Shown here piece by piece: positions 55,701 through 64,000 of a stretch of DNA of 64,000 bases. Source of the stretch: Rana temporaria (taxonomy: Eukaryota; Chordata; Amphibia; Anura; Ranidae); assembly GCF_905171775.1 (NCBI RefSeq), contig NC_053499.1, forward strand, positions 84,903,169 through 84,967,168. Direction: 5' to 3'. The notes below the pieces were generated by a model. That model was not told the DNA's origin, ran no database searches, and saw nothing but the letters and a program-made list of their open reading frames with translations. A program made the position numbers and the translations under genes. The number at the start of each line of letters is the position of its first letter. The first letter of the stretch is position 1.

Positions 55701-56160
55701 AAAGTAATGAGCACACTTGTAGTATACACCAAGTGGGTTTAGGTGCAAAGTAATCAGCACACTTGTAGTATACAGCAAGTGGGTTTAGGTGCACTGAGCA
55801 CACAGGCACACTTGCACTATACACCAAGTGGGTTTAGGTGCAAAGTAATGAGCAAACTTGCAGTATACACCAAGTGGGTTTAGGTGCAAAGTAATGAGCA
55901 AACTTGCAGTATACACCAAGTGGGTTTAGGTGCAAAGCAATCAGCACACTTGCACTATACACCAAGTGGGTTTAGGTGCAAAGTAATGAGCAAACTTGCA
56001 GTATACAGCAAGTGGGTTTAGGTGCACTGAGCACACGGGCACACTTGTAGTATACACCAAGTGGGTTTAGGTGCAAAGTAATGAGCAAACTTGCAGTAGA
56101 CAGCAAGTGGATTTAGGTGCACTGAGCACACGGGCAATACAACACGTGAGAACACTGCAG
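52740..56160. repeat. 46-bp minisatellite upstream of the hAT ORFs, in two blocks
   Basis: The unit is built on GAGCACACTTGTAGTATACA followed by CCAAGTGGGTTTAGGTGCAA and AGTAAT, step 46 bp, with a recurring shorter variant (GGTGCACTGAGCACACAGGC). There are several dozen copies. The blocks at about 52740-54240 and 54545-56160 are separated by a copy of the ORF1 start. Cys-rich open frames on the minus strand are repeat artefacts. Confidence 0.9.
54257..54540 (-). pseudogene. Duplicated 5' end of hAT ORF1
   Basis: 54330-54477 repeats 52525-52668 nearly base for base (one Gln-to-Arg codon change, CAG/CGG sense, in GRESRGKAD) and then runs into a different 5' sequence, so it encodes only ~50 codons plus a foreign tail. 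The flank 54257-54327 recurs at 56168-56236, marking a ~1.9-kb tandem duplication. Confidence 0.75.
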
Positions 56161-56249
56161 CTAGCACAATCAACTGCCTGACAGATTAGGAAGAACTAAT
56201 CTAACTAAACTATACAGTGTATAAATATATGTACAACACCTGGGATGTA

Positions 56250-56751
56250 CCGTATTTATCGGCGTATACCGCGCACACTTTTTTGCCCTGAAAATCAGGG
56301 CAAAATCGTGGGTGCGCGATATACGCCGATACCCGCTTCCCGCGCTTAGTTTGAATGCCTGCGCCGACATATACCGAGCGCAGTACACTCGGGTACATTC
56401 GGCCAGGCTCAGCTTCGCTCGTAGTCACGCTCTGTGACGTTTATGCGTGAGAAGCCGAGCGTGGCCGAATATACCCGAGTGTACTGCGCTCAGTATATGT
56501 CTGCGGAGGCTTCAAACTGAGCGTGGGAAGCGGGGATTCGACACAGAGACAGTGCGGGAGAAGCCGAGAGGACACCACCGAGGCCGCAGACGGACGCCGG
56601 ACCGGACGAGGCCGCCGATGGACGCCGGGCAAGACACCAAAACTCTAAGTAGTAAAATGTAATAAAATGTTTTTTTTTTTTACAGGATTTTAGGGTCAAC
56701 ATTAGGGGTGCGCGCTATACGCCGGAGCGCACAATACCCCGATAAATACGG
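56250..56751. mobile_element. 502-bp MITE, Tc1/mariner-like
   Basis: Ends CCGTATTTATCGGCGTATA and CCCCGATAAATACGG are inverted repeats with TA on both sides (56248-56249, 56752-56753). The interior has paired arms around GCGCGATATACGCC and CCGAGCG-type words. No gene. Confidence 0.7.
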
Positions 56752-57149
56752 TATATATATATCCTCTACACACTGTAAATTTAACTGACTAGCCTGCCTG
56801 CTAGCTAGAAAAAAAGACAATCTCTCTCTCTCTGTCTGATCTGGATCAAGCTCCGGAACACACTACACGAGGCCGCCCTGCAGGCAGCCTTTAATAGTGT
56901 GGGGCGTACGCTAAAACCCTGAGCCATAATTGGCCAAAGCCACCCTGGCTTTGGCCAATTATGGCTCTCTTTACTGACGCCGCTGTGATTGGCCAAGCAT
57001 GTGTGTCATAGAGCATGCTTGTCCAATCATCAGCGCGCAATGCCGCAGTGAATTATGGGCCGTGGCGCGTCACTCGAATTTGGCGCGAACGACCCATTTT
57101 GTTCGTATTTCGACGAACGATCGAACATACGATGTTCGAGTCGAACATA
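56752..57149 (-). promoter_or_regulatory. Probable hAT 5' regulatory end with CCAAT-box palindrome
   Basis: A perfect 22-bp-arm palindrome at 56921-56967 presents TTGGCCAATTATGG on both strands. More CCAAT-type boxes follow (GATTGGCCAAG near 56986, TCCAATCA near 57022). Upstream of the minus-strand transposase this arrangement fits a promoter, and the subterminal GTTCGA words start just beyond it. Confidence 0.45.
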
Positions 57150-59154
57150 CAGTGGGTGAAAGCGATATTGTGTTTCTAGCACAACAGCATCGTGCTGATT
57201 CTCGGCGACATGGTGCCGACATCTCGCACTCGCTGGAATCGACAAAGCACATTCCAGCGAGTGCGTCATAGAAGCGACGGGGATCCGACTTGGATTCCCA
57301 CCAATTCTAGCCAGCGTTTGGTATGCATTCCTGAGAGGGAGAACTCCACGCCAATTTTTAAATAAAAAACCGACATGGGTTCCCCCCCCAGGAGCATACC
57401 AGGCCCTTAGGTCTGGTATGGGTTGTAAGGAGACCCCCCCTACGTCGAAAAACCGACGTAGGGGGTCCCCCTACAATCCATACCAGACCCATATCCAAAG
57501 CACGCTACCCGGCCGGCCAGGAAAGGAGTGGGGACGAGCGAGCGCCCCCCCCTCTCTTCCTGAGCCGTACCAGGTTGCATGCCCTCAACATGGGGGGGTT
57601 GGGTGCTCTGGGGCAGGGGGGCGCACTGCGGGGCCCCCCTCCCCAGAGCACCCTGTCCCCATGTTGATAATGACAGGGCCTCTTCCTGACAACCCTGGCC
57701 GTTGGTTGTCAGGGTCTGTGGGGGGCTTATTGGAATCTGGGAGCCCCCTCAAATAAGGGGGACCCCAGATACCGGCCCCCCACCCTAAGTGAATGGATAT
57801 GGGGTACATCGTACCCCTACCCATTCACCTGGAGGCAAAGTGTTAAAGTTAATAAAAACACGACACAGGGTTTTTAAAATAATTTATTAGTCTGCTCCGG
57901 AGGCCCCCCCTGTCTTCTTTAGCTCTTTTAGCAGGGGGCTTCTTCTTTCGCTCTCCGGGGGGTCTTCTCCGCTCTCGAGAGGCTTCTCCGCTCTCCGGGG
58001 GGGTCTTCTTCTATCGTCGCCGCTCTCCGCTGTTGACTCGGCGCACCCCGGTTCTTCTCCCGATGTCCGGTGCCTTCTCCTTCATCGCTGGCCGCCCGCT
58101 ATCTTCGTGTGTTAGCTCAGTTACTAGCAGGCGGCCAGCACGCTCTTCTATGACGATGTCTTCTTCTTCACTTCCCTTCTTCCGATGTTGACCCGTCGCC
58201 GCTTCTCGCTGCAATGACGGGTGCGAGGCTTGCATCTGATTTATATAGGCCTCACAGTCCCATCATGCTCCGCTACCTACCCACGTGGGTACCCACGTGG
58301 GTAGGTACCACGTGGGTAGGTACCGGAGCATGATGGGACTGTGAGGCCTATATAAGTCGGATGCAAGCCGCGCTCCCGTCATTGCAGCGAGAAGCAGCGA
58401 CGGGTCAACATCGGAAGAAGGGAGAAGAAGGGAAGTGTTTTTATTAACTTTAACACTTTGCCTCCAGGTGAATGGGTAGGGGTACGATGTACCCCATATC
58501 CATTCACTTAGGGTGGGGGGCCGGTATCTGGGGTCCCCCTTATTTGAGGGGGCTCCCAGATTCCGATAAGCCCCCCGCCCGCAGACCCTGACAACCAACG
58601 GCCAGGGTTGTCGGGAAGAGGCCCTGTCCTAATCAACATGGGGACAGGGTGCTCTGGGGTGGGAGGGCCCCGCAGTGCACCCCCCTGCCCCAGAGCACCC
58701 AACCCCCCCATGTTGAGGGCATGCAGCCTGGTACGGCTCAGGAGGGGGGGGGGCGCTTGCTCGTCCACACTCCTTTCCTGGCCGGCCGGGTAGCGTGCTT
58801 TGGATACGGGTCTGGTATTGATTGTAGGGGGACCCCCCTACGTCGGTTTTTCTGCATAGGGGGTGGTCTCCTTACAACCCATACCAGACCTAAGGGCCTG
58901 GTCTGCTCCTGGGGGGGGGAACCCATGTCGGTTTTTTATTTAAAAATTGGCGTGGAGTTCTCCCTCAGGAATGCATACCAAATGGCGCACCTAGAATTGG
59001 CGGGAATCCAAGTCAGATCTCCCGTCGCTTCTATGACGGCTTTGTCTCCATCGCGGCAAGCCAGCTCGGCGCTGGCTCCCGCGATGGGGCTCGTAGGTGG
59101 TCAATCTCGCCGAGAAAGGGAGCGAGATTGACACAATATCGCGGTCACCCACTG
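57150..59154. mobile_element. Tc1/mariner-type foldback element 2
   Basis: Ends CAGTGGGTGAAAGCG and GCGGTCACCCACTG, TA on both sides (57148-57149, 59155-59156). The two arms of about 1 kb mirror around 58298, where TACCCACGTGGGTA repeats sit. It is the same family as foldback 1, with a shared arm sequence such as CATTCACTTAGGGTGGGGGG and outward TATATA boxes near 58242 and 58350. No transposase. Confidence 0.85.
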
Positions 59155-59186
59155 TACGCTCGACTCGAACACAAAGCTCATCCCTA

Positions 59187-59455
59187 GTACTTAATATAAC
59201 TGAGTACTAACATTTATAGATAAAGTTGATTCAGGGAAAATCCAATTCCCTCTCGGGGGATCAGGAAGGAATTTTTTCCCCTGCTGTAGCAAATTGGATC
59301 ATGCTCTGCTGGGGGTTTTTGCCTTCCTCTGGATCAACTGTGGATATAGAATTGGGTATATGGGATTGTACGATATTTTTTATTTATCCTTTATGGTTGA
59401 ACTGGATGGACTTGTGTCTTTTTTCAACCTGACTAACTATGTAACACAGACAGTT
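59187..59455 (+). repeat. CR1-B 3' terminal region
   Basis: Non-coding CR1 tail starting at the second GTACTTAA copy. TGGATCATGCTCTGCTGGGG, CTTCCTCTGGATCAACTG and the terminal TTCAACCTGACTAACTATG are characteristic of amphibian CR1-type 3' ends. Confidence 0.8.
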
Positions 59456-59597
59456 CATTCTCATTCAAAATAATGGAAGAAGAATAGGGGGCGTGGCTTG
59501 GCGCATGGAGAGCTAGGACGTTTGTTCCAGGAGCTCCCGCACACACCGCTTACCTACGGCTACTACCGAGACCCTGACACGCCAATCCACATCGGTA

Positions 59598-60737
59598 ATG
59601 GGACAAAAGGGAGGGGGAGACACCCATCACCCCACCGAAGCGACTAGGGACGGCGACATTGATCGTTTTTTCCCGCGATTGAGGCCGGAGCATCGCGGCA
59701 CCCCCTCGTCCAAGATGGCGGCGACCCGATCCACAGGCTCCCACGAGGCCTCGCACGGATCCTCCTCACAGCGCTCGGCAGCAGGTATGAAGACCAGACA
59801 GAGAGCCAGCTCTCCCCCTGACTCGGATGCAGGCTCCATCCGCTCCTCCTGTCACTCACCAGACCCTCACCGCTCACGTTCCAACTGGGACTTAGAGGCC
59901 TACATCAAGGCCCTGCCGACCAGGCATGACTTTGAGGCCTGTGTCCAACGAATGGAGCGCTCCTACAAACAGGAGATCTCTGAGCTCCGCAGGGACATCA
60001 CTCACAGGCTGGAAGACGTAGAACAGAGCGTGGAAGAGACAGGGAATGCCTTACAAACCCACGAGCAAATACTGAACGAACACACCATCCAGATCCAGCA
60101 GCTCATGCTAGCCCAGGATGATCAGGAAAATAGGGCCAGACGCAATAACATTCGCGTGCATGGCCTCCCCGAGCTGATCGAACCCAAAGAACTGGCCCCA
60201 GTGATCACCGCTATCTTCAATGATCTGCTCCAGAAAGACAAGGAGGCACACATCGAGCTGGACCGAGTCCACAGGGCGCTAGGTCCCAAGAATCCGAACC
60301 CAGACCACTCCAGGGATGTGATCTGTAGGGTCCATTTCTACGCCATTAAAGACGCCATCATGCAAGCAGCACGCAATCAGGAATCCATCCACTATAATGA
60401 AGCCCGTGTACACCTCCTACCTGACGTCTCGAAACTGACTCTGGACCTCCGACGGGCCCTGAAGCCCCTTACGGAGGCCCTCCACACTAAACACATTAAA
60501 TATCGTTGGGGGTTCCCGTTTCAACTGTCCGCCTCCCACGAGGGCAAATCAGCAAATTTCCGCACCTTGGGCGACCTCCCTAAATTCCTGGGAACCTTCG
60601 AGCTGCTACAGATCGCCATACCGGACTGGCCCCTGCGGGCCGCAACTCCTGGATTTCGGCTCCCCTCTGGCTGGAAGACGCAACCCAAGAAGCCACGTCG
60701 CTACCGAGCTGAGACGTCCAAGTCCACTGAAGGATGA
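59598..60737 (+). CDS. L1-type ORF1 protein (RNA-binding chaperone)
   Basis: Intact 379 residues. A disordered, Ser/Arg-rich N-terminus (~1-95) precedes a coiled coil (~105-180, with ERSYKQEISELRRDITHRLE and EQILNEHTIQIQQL). Next is the RRM start, RARRNNIRVHGLPE, and then the C-terminal domain (ELDRVHRALGPKNP; RDVICRVHFYAIKDAIMQAA; KYRWGFPFQL). ORF1p trimers coat LINE RNA in the cytoplasm and act as nucleic-acid chaperones. Length and domain order are normal for L1/Tx1. I see no stop or frameshift, in contrast to ORF2. Confidence 0.9.
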   Translation: MGQKGGGDTHHPTEATRDGDIDRFFPRLRPEHRGTPSSKMAATRSTGSHEASHGSSSQRSAAGMKTRQRASSPPDSDAGSIRSSCHSPDPHRSRSNWDLEAYIKALPTRHDFEACVQRMERSYKQEISELRRDITHRLEDVEQSVEETGNALQTHEQILNEHTIQIQQLMLAQDDQENRARRNNIRVHGLPELIEPKELAPVITAIFNDLLQKDKEAHIELDRVHRALGPKNPNPDHSRDVICRVHFYAIKDAIMQAARNQESIHYNEARVHLLPDVSKLTLDLRRALKPLTEALHTKHIKYRWGFPFQLSASHEGKSANFRTLGDLPKFLGTFELLQIAIPDWPLRAATPGFRLPSGWKTQPKKPRRYRAETSKSTEG

Positions 60738-61623
60738 TCGGACAGTCAGCACCACCGGCTCATTTTTTGCCGCATCTCATCCTGTTTTCTGCTGTAGGCC
60801 CTGCCTCGCTGTTACTACCCCGGCCCGAGGCTCTCGGCCTTGATTTTGTTTCATTTTTACTTTTTGATTGTTATTTTTAGTTGGAACGGGACGCTGTGCA
60901 GAAGGCCTATGACTGATGAGACATGTTGGGGGGGCGCATCCCTGCTTGCCCCTCTTCCTCTTTTGGTGGGTGGGGGGGGGTGCTGCTCTCCCTGTATGTT
61001 ATGCTGATCCCATCTATTGTTCTTCACCCTCCTTAGCACAGTGGCCCCGGGTCAGTTGGACTCCCTGTTTCACCTAATATGCCTCTCCGATGGCTGGGAG
61101 TGATTCCCCCCCTGTTCCCTGTGAACACTCCCCGACTGACAAGGCGTGTCAGTATTCTATCACAGAACCCTGGAGGGCGATGGGGATCTGGAACGCGGCT
61201 GAGGTCTCGTCCTCCACGGATGGCGGGACTCTCTTGGGTATCTATATGCAATCTCCCTCCCCGTAGCCCCTCAGGGTTTCAAGTTGTGACATCAACCGTT
61301 ATTTTATGTTTGTATGCAATGTACTTTGTTTCTTGTTGCGGTGTGTGAGGGCGCCCCACCCCCGTGCGACGACCGCGGCACCCCACTTAGGCCTCTCAGC
61401 TCCCTTAGGGTGATAGCTGAAATGTTGCTAGCAACAGTGTTAGAGTGGCCGTTTCGGCCTAACCTTCTTCTCTACTTTTTCTCCCTCCTCCTGTTTCCCC
61501 CTTTCCTTTCCTCTGGGCCTCTTGCCCACCCCTTTCCTCTCCCACCCCCCCTTCCCCCCTCCCTCTGGAGTCGGCGTGCTCCCTTCCGGTAAATACTGAT
61601 CTGTTCTCTACTCAATTTCCCCC
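60738..61623 (+). other. Spacer between ORF1 and ORF2
   Basis: Pyrimidine-rich, non-coding. It may provide an internal context for ORF2 translation. I see no recognised structure. Confidence 0.5.
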
Positions 61624-64000
61624 ATGACTACCCCAGTTGGTCTGACAGTCTCCTACCTGAATTGCAGAGGCCTTAATGTTCCTGAGAAGAGGAGGCAGAT
61701 CCTGTATCATTTTCAGAAGCTCCGTACTCAAATCCTCCTCCTCCAAGAGACCCACTTTAGATCTGACTCCGTCCCCAAGCTCCTCCATAAGCAATACCCA
61801 ACCTGGTTTCACAGTACCAACCCCTCCTCAAAATCTAAGGGGGTCTCTATCGGTTTTCATGCCTCGTTCACACCCGATTTGTTAGACTCCTACATAGATC
61901 CTGCTGGGAGGTTTATTTTTTTGAAATTGTCCTATAAGAAAATTATCTATACTTTGATTAACGTGTACTCTCCCAACCAGGACCAGCTGCAGTTCTTCAC
62001 TTCCACCCTCTCCCGCCTGAGGAAGTTCAGCGTGACTAATATGATCTTCGGAGGTGACTTCAACGCCGCCCTGATACCCCGCATAGACACGTCAAATGGT
62101 AAGTCTTCGCTCTCACTGGCTACTACGACCAAGCTGCGTACCCTCTTTGCTGACCTCTCCCTGGTGGACGTGTGGAGGATTCTCCATCCCTCCGCCAGGG
62201 ACTACACTTACTTCTCCCCGCCACATTCCTCTTATAGTAGATTAGACTACATACTCATTTCCCAGTCCATGCTGGACCTTTCTCCCAGTGCCTCGATCGG
62301 CCTCATGTTGTGGTTAGATCATGCGCCGGTCCATGTATGCCTGGGAAAAGCCCCCTCCTACAAACCCAGGACCTCGTGGAGGCTCAACGACAATTTATTG
62401 TCAGACCTGGCCTGCTCAGCTGACATCACCCAGACTATCACACATTTTATCGCAGACCATACACATGATGATACCAATCCCCTCACGAAATGGGAGGCCC
62501 TCAAATGTGTCCTAAGAGGCACGTTCATACAACATGGCTCCAGACTCAAAAAAGCCCACTCAGCGAACGTTACTCGCCTCCTGGCAACTATCACAAACCT
62601 GGAGGACTCCCACAAGCGCTCCCCCGACCCATCTACATTTGTAGATCTGGCCAATGCTCGACGAGACCTTCTACGAATCTTTGCCGACCGATCTCTGGTG
62701 GCAAGAGACAAAGGGCGATATACGCATTATTCCCAGGCCAACAAGTGCGGTAGATCACTGGCGAACACACTTAATCCGCGACAAGCCAAGAAACATATCC
62801 CTTTCATCTCCTCCCCCAGTAAGGGTAAAGTGTTGGCTAATTCCGCCATTGCAGAAGAGTTTCGTCAATATTATTCTGACCTTTACAACCTCCCCCCCCA
62901 GACCCCCCCTCCCCCGCTTAACCCGAACGACCCAACATGCGACATATCCTCCTACATCGATGAAACTGCCCTCCAATCTATTGCAGCTGCTGACTGAGTC
63001 CTGGCCCGGATGGCTTCACCCCCCGGTTTTACAAGATGTTCAGTGCACAGTTGGCCCCTCTTCTAGCGAAGGCTTTCAATGCCATATCCGAACAATGCTC
63101 CCCATCCTCTTCCCTCCTGTTAGCTCAGATAGTGGTCATCCCCAAACCTGGTAAAGATCACTCCCAATGCTCCAACTTCTGGCCGATATCGCTTCTGAAT
63201 GTCGACCTGAAGCTGTTCGCAAAAATCCTATCAGACCGTCTTGCGCCACTTCTACCGGACATCATTCACGGGGACCAGGTGGGGTTCGTCCCAGGTCGCG
63301 AAGCCCGAGACAACACCACTAAGACCCTTCATCTGATAGCCTACGCCCATAGACACCGTATACCGACTTGCCTTCTCTCCTGTGACGCGGAGAAGGCTTT
63401 ACGATTGGGTCAGCTGGCCATTCTTGCAAGCCACCCTCACCCAAATTGGACTAGGACCTAAAATGCTCTCTCGCATCATGTCCCTATATACCTCCCCCTC
63501 TGCCACCGTTCTGGTGAATGGTGTTCAGTCCGATACGGTATCGATCAAGAACGGCACCAGGCAGGGCTGCCCCCTATCCCCTCTCCTTTTTGCACTTGTC
63601 ATAGAACACCTAGCTCAGGCACTTAGAGCAAACCCCAGCGTACAAGGTATACAAACACCTTCTTCCCATTGCAAACTTTCCTTGTATGCAGACGACCTCC
63701 TTCTTTATGTCACCCAACCCCACATTAGCATCCCGTCCATTCTGCTGGAGCTCACCAGGTTCGGTAGACTTAGCAATTACAAATTAAACCTATCTAAAAC
63801 AGAAGCTCTGAACGTATCCCTACAGCTACCGACCCTCAGTGCCCTTAAATCGAATTTCTCATTCCAATGGCGGGAGAAACCTATCTCCTACCTGGGAACT
63901 GCCATCCCTGCAAAGTTGTCGGAAATCTATGCGCTTAAACTATAGCCCGCTTCTGACCAAGCTCAGGCGCCTCACGGAGGACCGCCTAGACCTACCGATC
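61624..64000 (+). pseudogene. L1-type ORF2: endonuclease and reverse transcriptase, frameshifted
   Basis: 61624-62997 is open: an APE-type endonuclease with YLNCRGL (Asn), LLLQETH (Glu), MIFGGDFNAAL (Asp/Asn), SRLDYILIS and LDHAPV (His), so all key residues are present. It then runs to HIPFISSPSKGKVLANSA and QYYSDLYNL before the RT. A stop at 62995 sits beside SPGPDGF in another frame. 63036-63461 carries NFWPISLLNVDLKLFAKIL and DQVGFVPGREARDN. A further shift near 63395, in the DAEKAFD block, passes to 63382-63945 with NGTRQGCPLSPLLF and SLYADDLLLYV (YADD 63685-63696). A stop falls at 63943 and the window ends. It nicks target DNA and reverse-transcribes LINE RNA when intact. Confidence 0.88.

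Larger units (their letters stand above)
47816..59186 (-). mobile_element. 11.4-kb hAT transposon with BED-finger transposase remnant
   Basis: Ends TAGGGATGAGC and GCTCATCCCTA are inverted repeats, and GTACTTAA flanks both (47808-47815, 59187-59194), a perfect 8-bp hAT duplication. Many TTCGAAC/GTTCGA-type words lie near both ends (47840-47915, 57100-57150) and are likely transposase-binding subterminal motifs. Genes run on the minus strand from about 52.7 kb to 49.9 kb. Upstream of them are a long 46-bp minisatellite, a mariner-like MITE and foldback 2. The transposase carries frameshifts and lacks a visible C-terminal dimerisation domain. Confidence 0.85.
27436..59455 (+). mobile_element. 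CR1-type LINE copy B: 3' part, host of the 32-kb nest
   Basis: Three pieces make one CR1 3' end: 27436-27784, 47657-47815 and 59187-59455. The first encodes the post-RT block (FKSLVRPHLEYAVQFWAVV, EKVQKGATKLIRGMEEL). The second encodes RLEEKRFHLHIRKGLF and MWNRLPPEVVLASSVDCFKK. The third is the non-coding tail with CTCGGGGGATCAGGAAGGAA and TGGACTTGTGTCTTTTTTCAA before GACTAACTATGTAAC. The gaps hold LTR element 2 and a hAT element, each with its own target duplication. Confidence 0.85.
59487..64000 (+). mobile_element. L1/Tx1-type LINE copy C, 5' end present, runs off the window
   Basis: The 5' UTR begins about GGGGGCGTGGCTTGGCGCAT. ORF1 is 59598-60737 and ORF2 begins at 61624. The unusually long ORF1-ORF2 spacer (886 bp) is GC-rich and non-coding. 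ORF2 has an intact endonuclease, then two frameshifts in the RT. The 3' end lies outside. Confidence 0.9.

Noticed and set aside
53221..55827. Cys-rich repeat peptides on the minus strand
   Set aside because: Translations of the 46-bp hAT minisatellite.
52740..56160. CRISPR-like array
   Set aside because: Vertebrate context, contiguous 46-bp units without unique spacers. It is a minisatellite.

Overview
This window looks like repeat-rich DNA from a vertebrate with a very large genome, most probably an anuran amphibian. That is an inference from the mix of elements: CR1 and L1/Tx1 LINEs, a Penelope-like element, Ty3/Gypsy LTR elements with Leu-tRNA-type primer sites, a two-gene PIF/Harbinger transposon, a BED-finger hAT, Tc1/mariner foldbacks and many MITEs. 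I found no conventional host gene, tRNA or rRNA. Almost every recognisable coding stretch belongs to a transposable element.

Layout. 1-2.8 kb: Harbinger-like MITE remnants and a fragment that may encode a BESS-type tail. 2.8-10.9 kb: one degraded L1 copy, cut by a 3-kb block (holding a candidate hammerhead ribozyme) and by a minus-strand Gypsy relic with a 5-bp target duplication. 11.06-15.35 kb: a CR1 copy cut by two MITEs and a 2.1-kb hAT-type element. 15.5-23.9 kb: a MITE, a foldback, a Penelope-like reverse transcriptase, a second L1 (itself cut by a MITE) and repeat tails. 23.9-27.1 kb: old degraded sequence, perhaps DIRS-like. 27.4-59.5 kb: a 32-kb nest inside a second CR1 copy. From 59.49 kb to the end: a third L1 with its 5' end, ORF1 and most of ORF2 through the RT domain.

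The nest is the core of the window. CR1-B was hit by LTR element 2 (27785-47656) and by an 11.4-kb hAT (47816-59186, 8-bp duplication). The 3' LTR of LTR element 2 took a MITE and a PIF/Harbinger transposon (36634-46758, 3-bp duplication). The Myb-like gene of that transposon took a mariner foldback (37207-43087, TA duplication). The foldback took LTR element 3 (37221-40570, 5-bp duplication). That makes five levels, each dated relative to the next by its junctions.

The most striking observation is in LTR element 3, the youngest insertion (LTRs differ at about nine positions in 634 by eye). Its single intact 633-codon Gag-protease ORF carries no reverse transcriptase. It ends in about 85 residues that match the Q (oligomerisation) domain of the Groucho-family corepressor TLE5/AES. 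This looks like capture of host coding sequence by a non-autonomous retrotransposon. LTR element 2 is also unusual: its small gag is followed by three exact-period (252-bp) copies of an aspartic-protease-like module, then by another set of repeats of unknown function.
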